From the NCBI RefSeq assembly GCF_000411555.1, contig NZ_KE150487.1:217557-281556 (forward strand): a stretch of 64,000 bases of DNA. The letters are read 5' to 3'. This DNA is from Atopobium sp. oral taxon 199 str. F0494 (GTDB lineage: Bacteria > Actinomycetota > Coriobacteriia > Coriobacteriales > Atopobiaceae). The notes below the pieces were generated by a model. The model ran no database searches. It was not told where the DNA came from and saw only the letters and a list, made by a program, of their open reading frames with translations. The position numbers and the translations under genes are program-made. This document shows positions 46,001-53,804 of this stretch, piece after piece; the first letter of the stretch is position 1, and each line of letters begins with the position of its first letter.

Positions 46001-47168
46001 CAACGCAAAGAACATCGTCATAGTACGTATACTCATTACGCGTTGAAGTTACCGTCATTGATGTCATGTGATGTGGCATATACATATATTCGGCGTCTTT
46101 TCTCACATACGAGCGCTTCATATAAGAACTCTCAAGGTCACCGAGGCTGGTAACGACAACGTCGGCGTCCATTTTCATAAAAAGCGTAATGAGGCGACGC
46201 TGACCCAGATAGTACGGAATCAAGCGCGGCTCTTTTTTGGAAATCTCAAATACCTGGTCGTTAGGGTCGGACGTCACATAGTGGATATGGATATCGGAAT
46301 GGGAGAGTAGCCACTCGATGGCGCCTCGGAAATACTTGTAGAACCCGCTGGATTCGGAATAGAACACCAGGTGCTTGCCAATGGTATTGAAGAAGCGCGC
46401 ATAGTCGTCCTTCTCGCGAGCTGCATGAGGATCACGCTGGAACCACTTTCTCGTTGACTTGGTTGCTTTCTCCATTGCTTCGTATTCCTCGCGAGCCTCA
46501 TTGAGCACTTCATAATCGACCTGTTTGCGAGGGTCAATAATGAGGTTGCAGACAACCTGAACAAGAATGGAGAGCAGGTTTGAGCAGACCCAGTAAAACG
46601 CCATACCACATACGACATATATCGCCAGCACCAACGACATCGCAATAGAAAGGCCGTTGGTAGTGTTTTTCTCTGCGCGGGACTGCTCGCGCTGAAGCGG
46701 GTTGATTTTGTTTGACGCGAGTCCAAGCGCCACGGACGAAAGCGCCGCTGCAAGAGGCATTATCCAGGTAATGCCGCCGTCAATGATAGGCGTCATGCCG
46801 AGAAACTCCGTGCCGGGCGCGCCGGAATCAGTGATGCCGTGGATAACGTCGACAAGACCAAACAGGATGACAACCTGGATTGCTAAGGGAATCAAGCTTA
46901 AAAGCGGATGGTATCCGGCCTTTTTATTGAGCTCATTCTGACGTTCTTCAATAGCCTCGCGATCGCCGAAGTAGCGCGCCTTAAGACGAAATATCTCGGG
47001 CATGATTTTAACCATGACAATGGAGTTTTGCTGCGTCCACAATGCAAGCGGCATCAAAATAATCTTCGTTGCAAGCGTAAAAAGGAAAATTGCCGCCCAC
47101 CAGCTTCCGGTAAGATCGTATGCCGGCTGGACAATAAGTGAGAAAAGCTTCGCAAGCTGCTCAAGCAT
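43080..47168 (-). CDS. YidC-like insertase / CDP-glycerol glycerophosphotransferase / sulfatase-type fusion
   Basis: One 1362-residue chain joins three modules. Residues about 1-230 resemble YidC/Oxa1 (MLEQLAKLFSLIVQPAYDLT, ATKIILMPLALWTQQNSIVM, MAFYWVCSNLLSILVQ). About 255-640 is a TagB/TagF-type glycerophosphotransferase (IGPSWQFDN, IVVRPHPEYIKRYRP, LLITDWSSVAEEFSF). From about 690 come several helices after AYVDPSVMTYTIQ, then an alkaline-phosphatase/LTA-synthase-like extracellular domain (VVVFVLDTTDTDE, GSMIPTRYGIPSLLSG, MGSHPPFHL, ITADHG). It probably makes or decorates a glycerol-phosphate polymer across the membrane. Start: AAGGACAGTCCT before the ATG. Two tandem dyads lie upstream. 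Confidence 0.88.
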   Translation of the reverse strand: MLEQLAKLFSLIVQPAYDLTGSWWAAIFLFTLATKIILMPLALWTQQNSIVMVKIMPEIFRLKARYFGDREAIEERQNELNKKAGYHPLLSLIPLAIQVVILFGLVDVIHGITDSGAPGTEFLGMTPIIDGGITWIMPLAAALSSVALGLASNKINPLQREQSRAEKNTTNGLSIAMSLVLAIYVVCGMAFYWVCSNLLSILVQVVCNLIIDPRKQVDYEVLNEAREEYEAMEKATKSTRKWFQRDPHAAREKDDYARFFNTIGKHLVFYSESSGFYKYFRGAIEWLLSHSDIHIHYVTSDPNDQVFEISKKEPRLIPYYLGQRRLITLFMKMDADVVVTSLGDLESSYMKRSYVRKDAEYMYMPHHMTSMTVTSTRNEYTYYDDVLCVGPHQQHDLELLEAYYHTTEKRKPAIGYDLLDRSIADYEKQGLGRRDSGEKPLIVIGPSWQFDNIMDSCIDDLLKELMGHGWRIVVRPHPEYIKRYRPRMDEIMARYADADPSELTFETDFTSNTSVLSADLLITDWSSVAEEFSFTTLRPSVFIDTKMKENNPEWSKIHSNPCDITLRNEIGRSFDPQTLSGLADAVAEMFDNPLAWSDRIKEIRSNMIFNLGHGGEAAGKFILDRVLAHQEEQRAQGEQPQEETHAHEEQSAQGYKRKHGKRIARAAHDATYVVMLVGIFLCATARPAFAYVDPSVMTYTIQALAAVAVALSAVLGVAFRRSRKVLFRLLHIDENVNKVVEDDVRRVDEAGAQQADAHMREILAQEQAYMRDRKEGRLKPMGRFFSGLLVTAFSVYTVLVVAPLELVARNAADLAFSLQDVFVPVVLAGLAVTLIVTLILTALRGRAFNIALSLVGGLGLCAYIQAMFMNGGMPLADGHEVIWSEFTRKMVISGVVWVAILVALVVFIIIRTRQTRTALLGIAVALIIIQTVGVASLWGPAVQTFTDVNAKTVDSIDTTREGLYDVSSKKTVVVFVLDTTDTDEIRTLRESYPETFAHLTGFTWYSNTAGSMIPTRYGIPSLLSGVRPTDTNEKFKDFFYSWYQRSTFLDDVNKLGYAAGVYSDSWRDEKPENKIWMRDRTMNIHPLQGVGADDQLDVGGALRILYKAAFCRDAPWIMKPRFWYYTEDLNQRMRKEADPDKVDLSSQPYHEDDLKYYNELKHYKLRIHDEENTNGSFRFIHLMGSHPPFHLNHNMEETQDEAEQTEDEQTRGMFKIIDAYIQYLKDIGAYDNTSIIITADHGRWYLTPEDIKTPSAPCIFYKPAQSAELDAQPMKVSDAPVWHYDILPQVLKDMGADRQMLSNYTTPLDEVKEGEDRPRYYYETLSDGKRDTFIKEFVINGDANDMNNWQLTGKEWPVGDDW

Positions 47169-47197
47169 AGGACTGTCCTTCGAATTCTTTTCGAGTC

Positions 47198-47264
47198 TTG
47201 GTTTACGCACCAAATTTTGGTTTACGTACCAAATGTTAGTTTGTGCACACAGAGTAAAAGTATA
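47198..47264 (-). promoter_or_regulatory. Tandem palindromic operators and -10 upstream of the fusion gene
   Basis: TTGGTTTACGCACCAA (47198-47213) and TTGGTTTACGTACCAA (47217-47232) are near-identical 16-bp dyads centred 19 bp apart, roughly two helix turns. They lie between the ATG at 47168 and a possible -10 TATACT (47264-47259, minus strand). A third short dyad TGTGCACA lies at 47242-47249. The placement downstream of the -10 suggests repression, perhaps by the LacI-type protein encoded immediately upstream. Confidence 0.55.
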
Positions 47265-47308
47265 CCAAAGAATTCGCGTGCTAGATGTTACACACCAGAC
47301 GCTGCGAG

Positions 47309-48352
47309 CTAGATGTACCCTCCAACCCTGCGGACACTGTTCTTCACAATGAGCCGTGGTTTCAATACCACTCTATGGGCGCTGTGAGCGCGAAGTCTTT
47401 CCTCTCCCTGATTTTCTTCGGCAATTCTTGAAAACAATAGGTCAAGAGCAGCGGCTGCCAACTCTTCGACATTTTGTTCGATTGATGTTAACGCTGGTTC
47501 AAAAAGGGCGTCCGCAGCGGAGTTGTCGTACCCGACTACCGAGTAGTTTTGCGGAACATGGAGTCCGTGCTCGTAGAGGTAGCGAAGCAATCCTAAGGCA
47601 ATGTTGTCTGAGCCGGCAAACACCGCAGTAGCGTTCAGGCGAATAAGCTGTTGAGCGGCAAGGTACGCGTCGGGGATGTAATAGTCGGTATCCAGCACAA
47701 GGCTGGGATCCAATCTGATGTTCTTCTCGCCAAGCGCCTGCTCGTATCCGGCGAGACGGCGCATACCGGTCGCTGACTTAGTGTTGACCATACAGGCAAT
47801 GCGCGTATGTCCATGATCCAGCAGGTGGCGAGTTGCCAGATAGCCGCCCAGCTTATTGTTGAAATACACCTTATCGCAGGCGAGCGTGTCTATGGTGCGA
47901 TCGACCATCACAAAAGGGACCGGCAGCTGCGACAGATTGACCGCGAGACTTTGCGCGTCACGACCTCCCGATGAAATGATAAAAAGCCCATCAACACCGC
48001 GATTTACCAGCAGCCCCACAAGCTCGGAGTCATTGGTGGAATTGTCATCGGAATTGGTGATAAAGAGCGCGTATCCGCGTTGCCTGCATCTCAGCTCCAG
48101 GTTTCGTGCCAGTGACGAAAAGAACCTCGACTCGATATTGGGAACGATGAGGCCGAGTGTTTTCGACTGCTGCGTCACCAAGCTGCGCGCGATTTGGTTG
48201 GGAATGTAATGCTCGCGCCGGGCGACCTCCAAAATGTGACGGCGATGCTCTTCCGTGACGCGGACCGGCTTGCCGTTGAGCACCAAAGAAACCGTCGCCG
48301 GTGAAAGGCCGACTTCCCGCGCGATTGATTTGAGCGTTACCTTCTCTGGCAT
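47309..48352 (-). CDS. LacI-family transcriptional regulator
   Basis: A 347-residue repressor starting at 48352 (GAAGGGGATT before the ATG). The N-terminal LacI helix-turn-helix reads [24 protein letters not shown] with the hinge [20 protein letters not shown]. The periplasmic-binding-protein-like effector domain follows ([63 protein letters not shown]). The ligand is probably a sugar. The only nearby targets are the divergent DUF711 gene and the downstream fusion gene with its tandem dyads, so it may control cell-wall polymer synthesis. That link is inferred. Confidence 0.92.
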   Translation of the reverse strand: MPEKVTLKSIAREVGLSPATVSLVLNGKPVRVTEEHRRHILEVARREHYIPNQIARSLVTQQSKTLGLIVPNIESRFFSSLARNLELRCRQRGYALFITNSDDNSTNDSELVGLLVNRGVDGLFIISSGGRDAQSLAVNLSQLPVPFVMVDRTIDTLACDKVYFNNKLGGYLATRHLLDHGHTRIACMVNTKSATGMRRLAGYEQALGEKNIRLDPSLVLDTDYYIPDAYLAAQQLIRLNATAVFAGSDNIALGLLRYLYEHGLHVPQNYSVVGYDNSAADALFEPALTSIEQNVEELAAAALDLLFSRIAEENQGEERLRAHSAHRVVLKPRLIVKNSVRRVGGYI

Positions 48353-48440
48353 GAATCCCCTTCTGGGCCGCACCCTCGCCCTTCTCGCTTCAAAAGGTAT
48401 TATAGAAGCATTGTGCCGAGCAGTTATCGAGAGGGCTTTT

Positions 48441-49805
48441 ATGAACATTACTCCCCAAGAGGTCGCCGAGACGTTGGCAATGGTTGGCGAGCAGAACCTT
48501 GATCTTCGCACCATAACTATGGGGATCTCGCTCAACTCATGCGCTGACGAGGATCTTAACCGCATGTGCGAGAAGGTCTACGAACGTATTGTTCGCCAAG
48601 CGGAACACCTGGTAGACGTAGCTGTCGACCTGGAGTGCGAATACGGTATCCCTATCGCCAACAAGCGAGTTTCCGTTACACCCATAGCGCAGATCGCGGC
48701 CTGTACAAGCGCGGCAGACCTCTCCCCTCTGGCCTGCACGCTTGACCGCGCCGCTGAAACGCTGGGTGTCGATTTTCTCGGTGGCTTCTCTGCCCTCGTG
48801 CACAAGGGCACTGGCGATGCAGACCGTCGCTTGATCGCGTCGATCCCCGAAGCGCTGGCCACCACCTCACGCGTATGCTCGTCCGTCAACGTCGCGTCGA
48901 CGCGCGCGGGCATCAATATGGACGCTGTGCTGCTCATGGCTGAGACCGTGCTCGAAGCTGCGCGCCGCACAACGAGCACTCAATGCTATGGCGCCGCGAA
49001 GCTGGTTGTTTTTGCCAATATGGTCGAAGACTCGCCGTTCATGGCAGGTGCCGTTCATGGCTCCGGCGAAGCGGACGCGATCATCAACGTGGGCGTTTCC
49101 GGTCCCGGCGTCATGGCCGCCGCTCTTGAGGAGCTGACGGACGATGCCAATCTTATGGATGTCGCCGAGAAAATCAAGGCCACCGCGTTCAAGATTACCC
49201 GTGCGGGTGAGCTCATCAGTCGAGAAGCTTCCCGGCGACTTGGTGTCGAGAAGGGCATCGTAGATTTGAGTCTGGCACCCACGCCGGCAGCAGGCGACTC
49301 TGTTGCTCGCATCCTCGAACTTATCGGTGTCGGCGAGTGCGGAGGTCCTGGAACTACCTGCGCTCTGGCTCTCTTGAACGATGCTGTCAAAAAGGGAGGC
49401 GTTATGGCATCAAGCTCTGTGGGAGGCCTGTCCGGCGCGTTTATCCCTGTATCCGAGGATGCAGGGATGATTCGCGCCGCTCAGGATGGCGCTCTCTCGC
49501 TCGAAAAGCTTGAGGCTATGACCTCGGTATGCTCGGTTGGACTTGATATGATTGCCATTCCCGGCGACGTCAGCGTTGAGACCATTGCCGGCATCATCGC
49601 AGACGAGATGGCTATCGGCGTCATCAATACCAAGACCACCGCTGTTCGCGTCATCCCCGCCATCGGCTACAAAGAAGGCGACATCCTGGAATTCGGAGGC
49701 CTCTTTGGTTTGGCACCCGTGATGTCCGTCAACCGCTTTGCGGGTTCAACGCTGGTCCATCGCGGCGGCAGATTCCCCGCTCCTTTGAACTCACTCAAGA
49801 ACTAA
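48441..49805 (+). CDS. DUF711 / UPF0210 (PFL-like) family protein
   Basis: A 454-residue cytoplasmic protein starting [20 protein letters not shown] (GAGAGGG upstream). It matches UPF0210 throughout: [104 protein letters not shown] and a C-terminal [12 protein letters not shown]. Family members have a glycyl-radical-like fold but no glycyl-radical loop, and their function is unknown. The gene for the ACT-domain partner (UPF0237), usually directly upstream, is not in this window next to it. Expressed divergently from the LacI gene. Confidence 0.93.
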   Translation: MNITPQEVAETLAMVGEQNLDLRTITMGISLNSCADEDLNRMCEKVYERIVRQAEHLVDVAVDLECEYGIPIANKRVSVTPIAQIAACTSAADLSPLACTLDRAAETLGVDFLGGFSALVHKGTGDADRRLIASIPEALATTSRVCSSVNVASTRAGINMDAVLLMAETVLEAARRTTSTQCYGAAKLVVFANMVEDSPFMAGAVHGSGEADAIINVGVSGPGVMAAALEELTDDANLMDVAEKIKATAFKITRAGELISREASRRLGVEKGIVDLSLAPTPAAGDSVARILELIGVGECGGPGTTCALALLNDAVKKGGVMASSSVGGLSGAFIPVSEDAGMIRAAQDGALSLEKLEAMTSVCSVGLDMIAIPGDVSVETIAGIIADEMAIGVINTKTTAVRVIPAIGYKEGDILEFGGLFGLAPVMSVNRFAGSTLVHRGGRFPAPLNSLKN

Positions 49806-49894
49806 GCCAGCTTGCTGTTCTGGTTGCTGCAGGATATCAGCATCGCGACATCGCGGCAGCGTAGCATCATAGTCCACAGGTTTTAAAATAACCC

Positions 49895-50533
49895 CTAGAG
49901 TAGCAAAAGTACCCGAAGAACTGAAGTGGCCTCTTCTCGCCCTATGGCTTTGCCGAGAAGAGTCATGAGACGTTGGAGATTAAAATCGTCGTCCGTGCGA
50001 GCATACTTACAGGAGAACTCGCGCAGAATTCTGGAAATCTGAAAACGATCCGCCCTGTCAATAATCAGATCGAAGACCGTACGTTCAGGTCTTGTAACAG
50101 GAAGTCCTTTGAGAAAGGTAACATCTTTCGGCGCGACACGCCTCGTGCTGAAGTGAAGCTGAGCGTTCCGCGAATTAAAGCGCCGTGCCCCAAACATCCG
50201 ATAGGGAGCCAATGGACCGTCCCCCACTTCCCAAAGACAAGCAGCGGTCAAGCCCCCAATCACGAATCCGTCCCACTGAGCAAGCGAATTTCTTTCTCGT
50301 GAAAACGCTTTCGGAGCTGTAAGCTTCCACAAAGCGATAAGTTCATCCAGATTCGAGGGCTCGATGTCCACGAGACGATACGCGCCGCGAGTAACTCTGC
50401 TGATTCGACCTGATACCATGGCGTCATGAAGCGCGTCACGAGGAATCCCCATGCGCTCAGCCTGCGCTGTTGTAAAAATCCCCTCTCGCTCCGCGAGACG
50501 GGCAATTGTAGATATGTGTCTAAAGTACGTCAT
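49895..50533 (-). CDS. AbiEi-like antitoxin-domain protein without toxin
   Basis: The 212 residues start with an AbiEi_4-type winged helix (ISTIARLAEREGIFTTAQAERMG, ISRVTRGAYRLV) and carry the C-terminal family core (LHFSTRRVAPKDVTFLKGLPV, RPERTVFDLIIDRADR). No AbiEii nucleotidyltransferase is adjacent: downstream is the gap before DUF711, upstream the macrodomain gene. It is therefore an orphan regulator or antitoxin relic. The ATG follows directly on a long palindrome, with a TATAAC element about 20 bases upstream, so the mRNA is probably leaderless and autoregulated. A GCGAGAAG copy lies in its 3' part. Confidence 0.82.
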   Translation of the reverse strand: MTYFRHISTIARLAEREGIFTTAQAERMGIPRDALHDAMVSGRISRVTRGAYRLVDIEPSNLDELIALWKLTAPKAFSRERNSLAQWDGFVIGGLTAACLWEVGDGPLAPYRMFGARRFNSRNAQLHFSTRRVAPKDVTFLKGLPVTRPERTVFDLIIDRADRFQISRILREFSCKYARTDDDFNLQRLMTLLGKAIGREEATSVLRVLLLL

Positions 50534-50640
50534 GTTGCAATTGTAGGTTATATCCCTACTTTTGCAACGCGACTCAAAGACTACAGAAAAATAACTTAAA
50601 GCCCGGTGAGAATGAACTCAAAGCCCGATGAGAATGCTGT
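50534..50640. repeat. Dispersed palindrome-plus-tail repeat, copy B (promoter of the AbiEi-like gene)
   Basis: The dyad gttgcaattgtagg (50534-50547) / cctacttttgcaac (50555-50568) has two mismatches. It is followed by a tail, acgcgactcaaagactacag and then two units of about 22 bp resembling aaagcccggtgagaatgaa. Copy C at 53635-53765 shares both the dyad and the tail. Confidence 0.7.
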
Positions 50641-50664
50641 TGCGAGCCGTCGCAAGCGCATTCG

Positions 50665-51459
50665 TCAGATGCCGAGAAGCTCCTCGTAGATAGCCTGGTC
50701 TTCTGCAAGGAACACGTTGAACACCACCGTTAAGCCGGCAGAAGCGGACCTGTGCTCATCAAGCCAGGCGCGCACCGTATCCACAGCAATGCATGCCGCC
50801 TCTTTCTGCGGAAACCCAAACACGCCGGTACTGATGCAGCAAAACGCAACGCTGGTCAAGCCGTGAGCGGCTGCCAGATCGAGACAGCTGCGATAACACG
50901 ACGCCAGTTGTTCTTTCTGATGAGGCGTCGGCCGGCCGCTGACGATCGGCCCCACCGTATGGAGCACATACTTCGCAGGCAGGTTGTAAGCCGGCGTGAT
51001 CTTAGCCTGACCGGTCGGCTCTTCATACCCCTGCGCATCCATCAGACGAGCGCACTCCGCCCGCAGCTGCACGCCGGCAAAGGTGTGAATGGCGTTATCG
51101 ATGCAGTAGTGACCCGGCACCCAGCATCCCAGCAGCTGGCTGTTAGCGGCATTGACAATGGTGTCCACTTCAAGTGTGGTGATGTCGCCGCGCCACAGAC
51201 AAAGCCGCGAATCACCTGGGGCGGGAGTCGCCTCTGCCGGCGCATGTATCCCGGCTTCAGCGATCATGCCTTGCAGCAGCTCATCTTGCAGCGAGAAGAA
51301 CTTCTCGCCCGCAGGGATCGCGAGACGCGTATTGACCAGCGCTCGAAAAGCCGTCCACAGTTCCGAGACGTCGCTTGTCTCCGGCGGGTCTATAGCGCGC
51401 TCAGAGCAGAGCGTCCGAACAAGCTGGCGAAGCAGCTCTCGTTTGCGTGTCTCAGTCAT
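50665..51459 (-). CDS. Macrodomain ADP-ribosyl hydrolase (Zn-macro type)
   Basis: Removes ADP-ribose from proteins. From the ATG at 51459 (GGAGAGGTTC upstream) there are 264 residues: an N-terminal helical extension of about 70 residues, then a macrodomain. The macrodomain shows LCLWRGDITTLEVDTIVNAANSQLLG, GCWVPGHYCIDNAIHTFAG with candidate zinc ligands Cys and His, YVLHTVGPIV and AFCCISTGVFGFPQKEAA. This architecture matches the macrodomain proteins encoded with SirTM sirtuins. It overlaps the SirTM stop by 8 bp, so the writer and eraser are translationally coupled. It contains an exact GCGAGAAG-AA-CTTCTCGC palindrome at 51291-51308. Confidence 0.92.
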   Translation of the reverse strand: MTETRKRELLRQLVRTLCSERAIDPPETSDVSELWTAFRALVNTRLAIPAGEKFFSLQDELLQGMIAEAGIHAPAEATPAPGDSRLCLWRGDITTLEVDTIVNAANSQLLGCWVPGHYCIDNAIHTFAGVQLRAECARLMDAQGYEEPTGQAKITPAYNLPAKYVLHTVGPIVSGRPTPHQKEQLASCYRSCLDLAAAHGLTSVAFCCISTGVFGFPQKEAACIAVDTVRAWLDEHRSASAGLTVVFNVFLAEDQAIYEELLGI

Positions 51460-52330
51460 GATGAACCTCTCCTTCCAGCAGATCATTCAATACGATATCA
51501 ATATCCGCATCAATGAGGATAGACTGCTCAGCGATCTCTTTTGGGGCAAATACCTCGCCGAAGTTGATGCACGCATAGGTCGCCTGGGGATTTGCGTGCA
51601 CGAAGCGCCAAAACGGGTACTTGATGATGCCGGGCGTATTGCCTCCAACGCCAAGCTCCAGGTAAAGCGTGCGGTCATGTGCGTGATCCTCGATGAAGCG
51701 TCCGTAGCGCCTGGATGCGGAATGCCATCCGGCGTCTTCAACGAAGGTCGCATCGCTGCGCAGGTTCATGGTCATAGGCTCGCCACAGACCGGACAGCGG
51801 GGAACAAGCTCACTTGCCACCCGAAGATCCTGCTCCGTCTCGACCATGAGCTTGACCACATCGTAGTTGTCATAGGTCTTTTTGTGACAGGGAATGCTGC
51901 ACTGCCAGAGGCCGTAGTCTCCCTGCGTATAGAAGAGCTGATCCTTAGGGAAGCCCGCCAACTGGAACTGATGGTCGACATTGGTGGTAAGCGCAAAGAA
52001 ATCCCGACCCGGAAGCAGCCTGAGCAGCTTTTTATAGGTATCTTTCGGTGCGGGGACATAGCGGTTATACCAGATATGCTTGCACCAATAGCCCCAGTAC
52101 TCCTCAAGGCTCCGGTACGGGTAAAAACCGCCTGAGTACATGTCATGAAACCCATAGGCTTCCTCATACGCACCGAAATACCGCTCAAAGCGCTCGCCGG
52201 AATAGGTAAATCCGGCCGACGTCGAGAGACCTGCCCCAGCGCCTACGACCAGAGCATCGGCTTTGCTGATTGCCTCACGCAGGCATTCAAGCTGAAACTC
52301 ATAGTCCTTCTCGTCCATGGCAACGCTCAT
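51452..52330 (-). CDS. SirTM-class sirtuin (protein ADP-ribosyltransferase)
   Basis: A 292-residue SIR2-fold protein from the ATG at 52330 (AAAGGAGG upstream). The NAD-binding motif is ALVVGAGAGLSTSAGFTYSGERF. The conserved TTNVDHQF replaces the usual sirtuin TQNID. The expected catalytic His shows as YTQGDYGLWQCS, where Q lies in the place of the deacetylase His, as in class M. A zinc ribbon candidate is CSIPCH plus CPVCGEPM, and LELGVGGNTPGIIKYPFW follows. SirTM enzymes ADP-ribosylate the lipoylated carrier GcvH-L in staphylococci and streptococci. No GcvH-L or LplA2 gene is adjacent here. Confidence 0.9.
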   Translation of the reverse strand: MSVAMDEKDYEFQLECLREAISKADALVVGAGAGLSTSAGFTYSGERFERYFGAYEEAYGFHDMYSGGFYPYRSLEEYWGYWCKHIWYNRYVPAPKDTYKKLLRLLPGRDFFALTTNVDHQFQLAGFPKDQLFYTQGDYGLWQCSIPCHKKTYDNYDVVKLMVETEQDLRVASELVPRCPVCGEPMTMNLRSDATFVEDAGWHSASRRYGRFIEDHAHDRTLYLELGVGGNTPGIIKYPFWRFVHANPQATYACINFGEVFAPKEIAEQSILIDADIDIVLNDLLEGEVHHD

Positions 52331-52408
52331 GGCAGGCCTCCTTTGACATTTCGTAACTACGCGGGCACGGGTAGGCGTCCGCAAGCGTGGCGCGTGCACC
52401 TTACTCGT

Positions 52409-53053
52409 TTATTTACGGACAACGCTGATGCGCTCTTGGATGTGATTTCCCGACTCAGCCTCATCGATCATCGCAATGGCATAGTCAGCGTAACTGATAA
52501 TGGACTCTCCCTCGTCATTGAGCGTCAGTTCTTCGCCGGCGAGAATATAAGCGCCGGTACGCTCGCCCTCAGCCTGGAAATCACCGGCCGGGCTGATATA
52601 GGTCCACTTGACGTTGTCACGCTTGCGGAGCTCAGCCAGGGCCGCCGCCATGCCCTGAACAACAGCTTGAAACGCGTCCGGAAAGTCAGGAGTCTCCGAG
52701 ACCATCATAGTGTGCTCAGGGTTGACGTAAAGAGATCCGGCTCCGCCAACGACTAACAAACGAGTGTCCGTATTGGCGAGAAGGTCGCTCAAATGTCCGA
52801 GAGTTGTAGAGTGCTGAGACATCTGGCCGGGAGCCCAAGTTCCAAACGCATCGATAACCACGTCGAAACCTTGGAGGTCCTCGCGAGTAAGATCCATAAT
52901 GTCCTTCTTGATAAAGTGCTGAGCCGTAGTCTTGTTTTCGGAGCGAGCAATTGCGGTGACATCAAAGCCGCGATCGACTGCTTCTTTGACAATCAGACGG
53001 CCAGCTTTACCGTTGGCTGCAACTACTGCCATTGTCATATTCTTCTGAGCCAT
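52409..53053 (-). CDS. NAD(P)-binding Rossmann protein (NmrA/SDR-like)
   Basis: A 214-residue atypical short-chain dehydrogenase-type protein, starting at 53053 (AAAGGAATCACA before the ATG). The dinucleotide loop is MAVVAANGKAGRLIVKEAVDRGF, then VTAIARSENK, DVVIDAFGTWAPGQ, LLVVGGAGSLYV and WTYISPAGDFQAEG. This pattern is that of NAD(P)H-binding proteins of the YwnB/NmrA kind, which act as flavin reductases, quinone reductases or redox sensors. It is divergent from an HxlR regulator 170 bp away, a very common arrangement for redox-responsive gene pairs, so HxlR probably regulates it. Confidence 0.88.
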   Translation of the reverse strand: MAQKNMTMAVVAANGKAGRLIVKEAVDRGFDVTAIARSENKTTAQHFIKKDIMDLTREDLQGFDVVIDAFGTWAPGQMSQHSTTLGHLSDLLANTDTRLLVVGGAGSLYVNPEHTMMVSETPDFPDAFQAVVQGMAAALAELRKRDNVKWTYISPAGDFQAEGERTGAYILAGEELTLNDEGESIISYADYAIAMIDEAESGNHIQERISVVRK

Positions 53054-53225
53054 TGTGATTCCTTTCATCTGAGGCAGGCGCCCGAGAATATTCGTCCTGC
53101 CGACCTGGCGAAGCTCCGCGCCGCGCCCTTTTGACAATGCTTACTTTAGGATTAGCGGTTTACTTATGAAAGTAGGCACTATAAAGTGTTATACAATACT
53201 TTTGGTAACTATTGGAGTTGAACTG

Positions 53226-53597
53226 GTGATTATGGATAAAATAAATCTGCAGAAACTTCCCGCCTGCCCCGTGGAAACCACTTTGACCTTCATCGGTAAC
53301 AAATGGCAGGTGCTTATTTTGCGCGATCTTCTCGGCAAGGGAACGCTGCGTTTCAATGAGCTCCAGCGATCTGTGGGAAAAATCTCGCAGAAGGTGCTCA
53401 CAAGCAACCTGCGGGAACTCGAACACGCCGGCATTGTCCGCCGCAAGGTATACGCAGAAGTGCCCCCACGCGTGGAGTATTCCCTTACTACCACCGGTCA
53501 GACCCTGGAACCCGTGCTCAATGCCCTGAGCAGCTGGGGCGAACAGTACAAAGCGTCGCAACAGCGCAAAGTGGCACAGCAGCATAAAGTGTCGTAA
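53226..53597 (+). CDS. HxlR-family winged-helix regulator
   Basis: A 123-residue DNA-binding protein. I place the start at the GTG 53226 because GGAG lies 8 bases before it; an ATG at 53166 in frame is possible. The family core is clear: [72 protein letters not shown], then [12 protein letters not shown]. HxlR/YodB-type proteins sense electrophiles or aldehydes, often through a cysteine near the N-terminus; here Cys sits in LPACPVE. The tail ([12 protein letters not shown]) is a near-repeat in DNA. Divergent from the Rossmann protein gene, its likely target. Confidence 0.92.
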   Translation: MIMDKINLQKLPACPVETTLTFIGNKWQVLILRDLLGKGTLRFNELQRSVGKISQKVLTSNLRELEHAGIVRRKVYAEVPPRVEYSLTTTGQTLEPVLNALSSWGEQYKASQQRKVAQQHKVS

Positions 53598-53631
53598 CGG
53601 CACAGGGTATTAAAAACAAGAAAAAGTGCGG

Positions 53632-53765
53632 CACGTTGCAATTGTAGGGATGTACCCTACAATTGCAACACGACTAAAAAACTACCAAGAAATAACCCAA
53701 AGCCTGGTAAGAATGAACTCAAAACCTGGCGAGAATGAATCCAAAGCCCGTTGAGAACGCTGAGG
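53632..53765. repeat. Dispersed palindrome-plus-tail repeat, copy C
   Basis: Perfect 15-bp arms gttgcaattgtaggg (53635-53649) and the complement (53655-53669) surround atgta. The following tail has three degenerate units of about 22 bp of the aaagcctggtaagaatgaa type up to 53765. Unlike copy B it is not attached to an AbiEi-like gene, so it may be a promoter left behind or a small mobile repeat. Confidence 0.75.
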
Positions 53766-53804
53766 ATCACACAAGTCGCTGAAGGTTGTTGAGAACGCCG
53801 AAGA

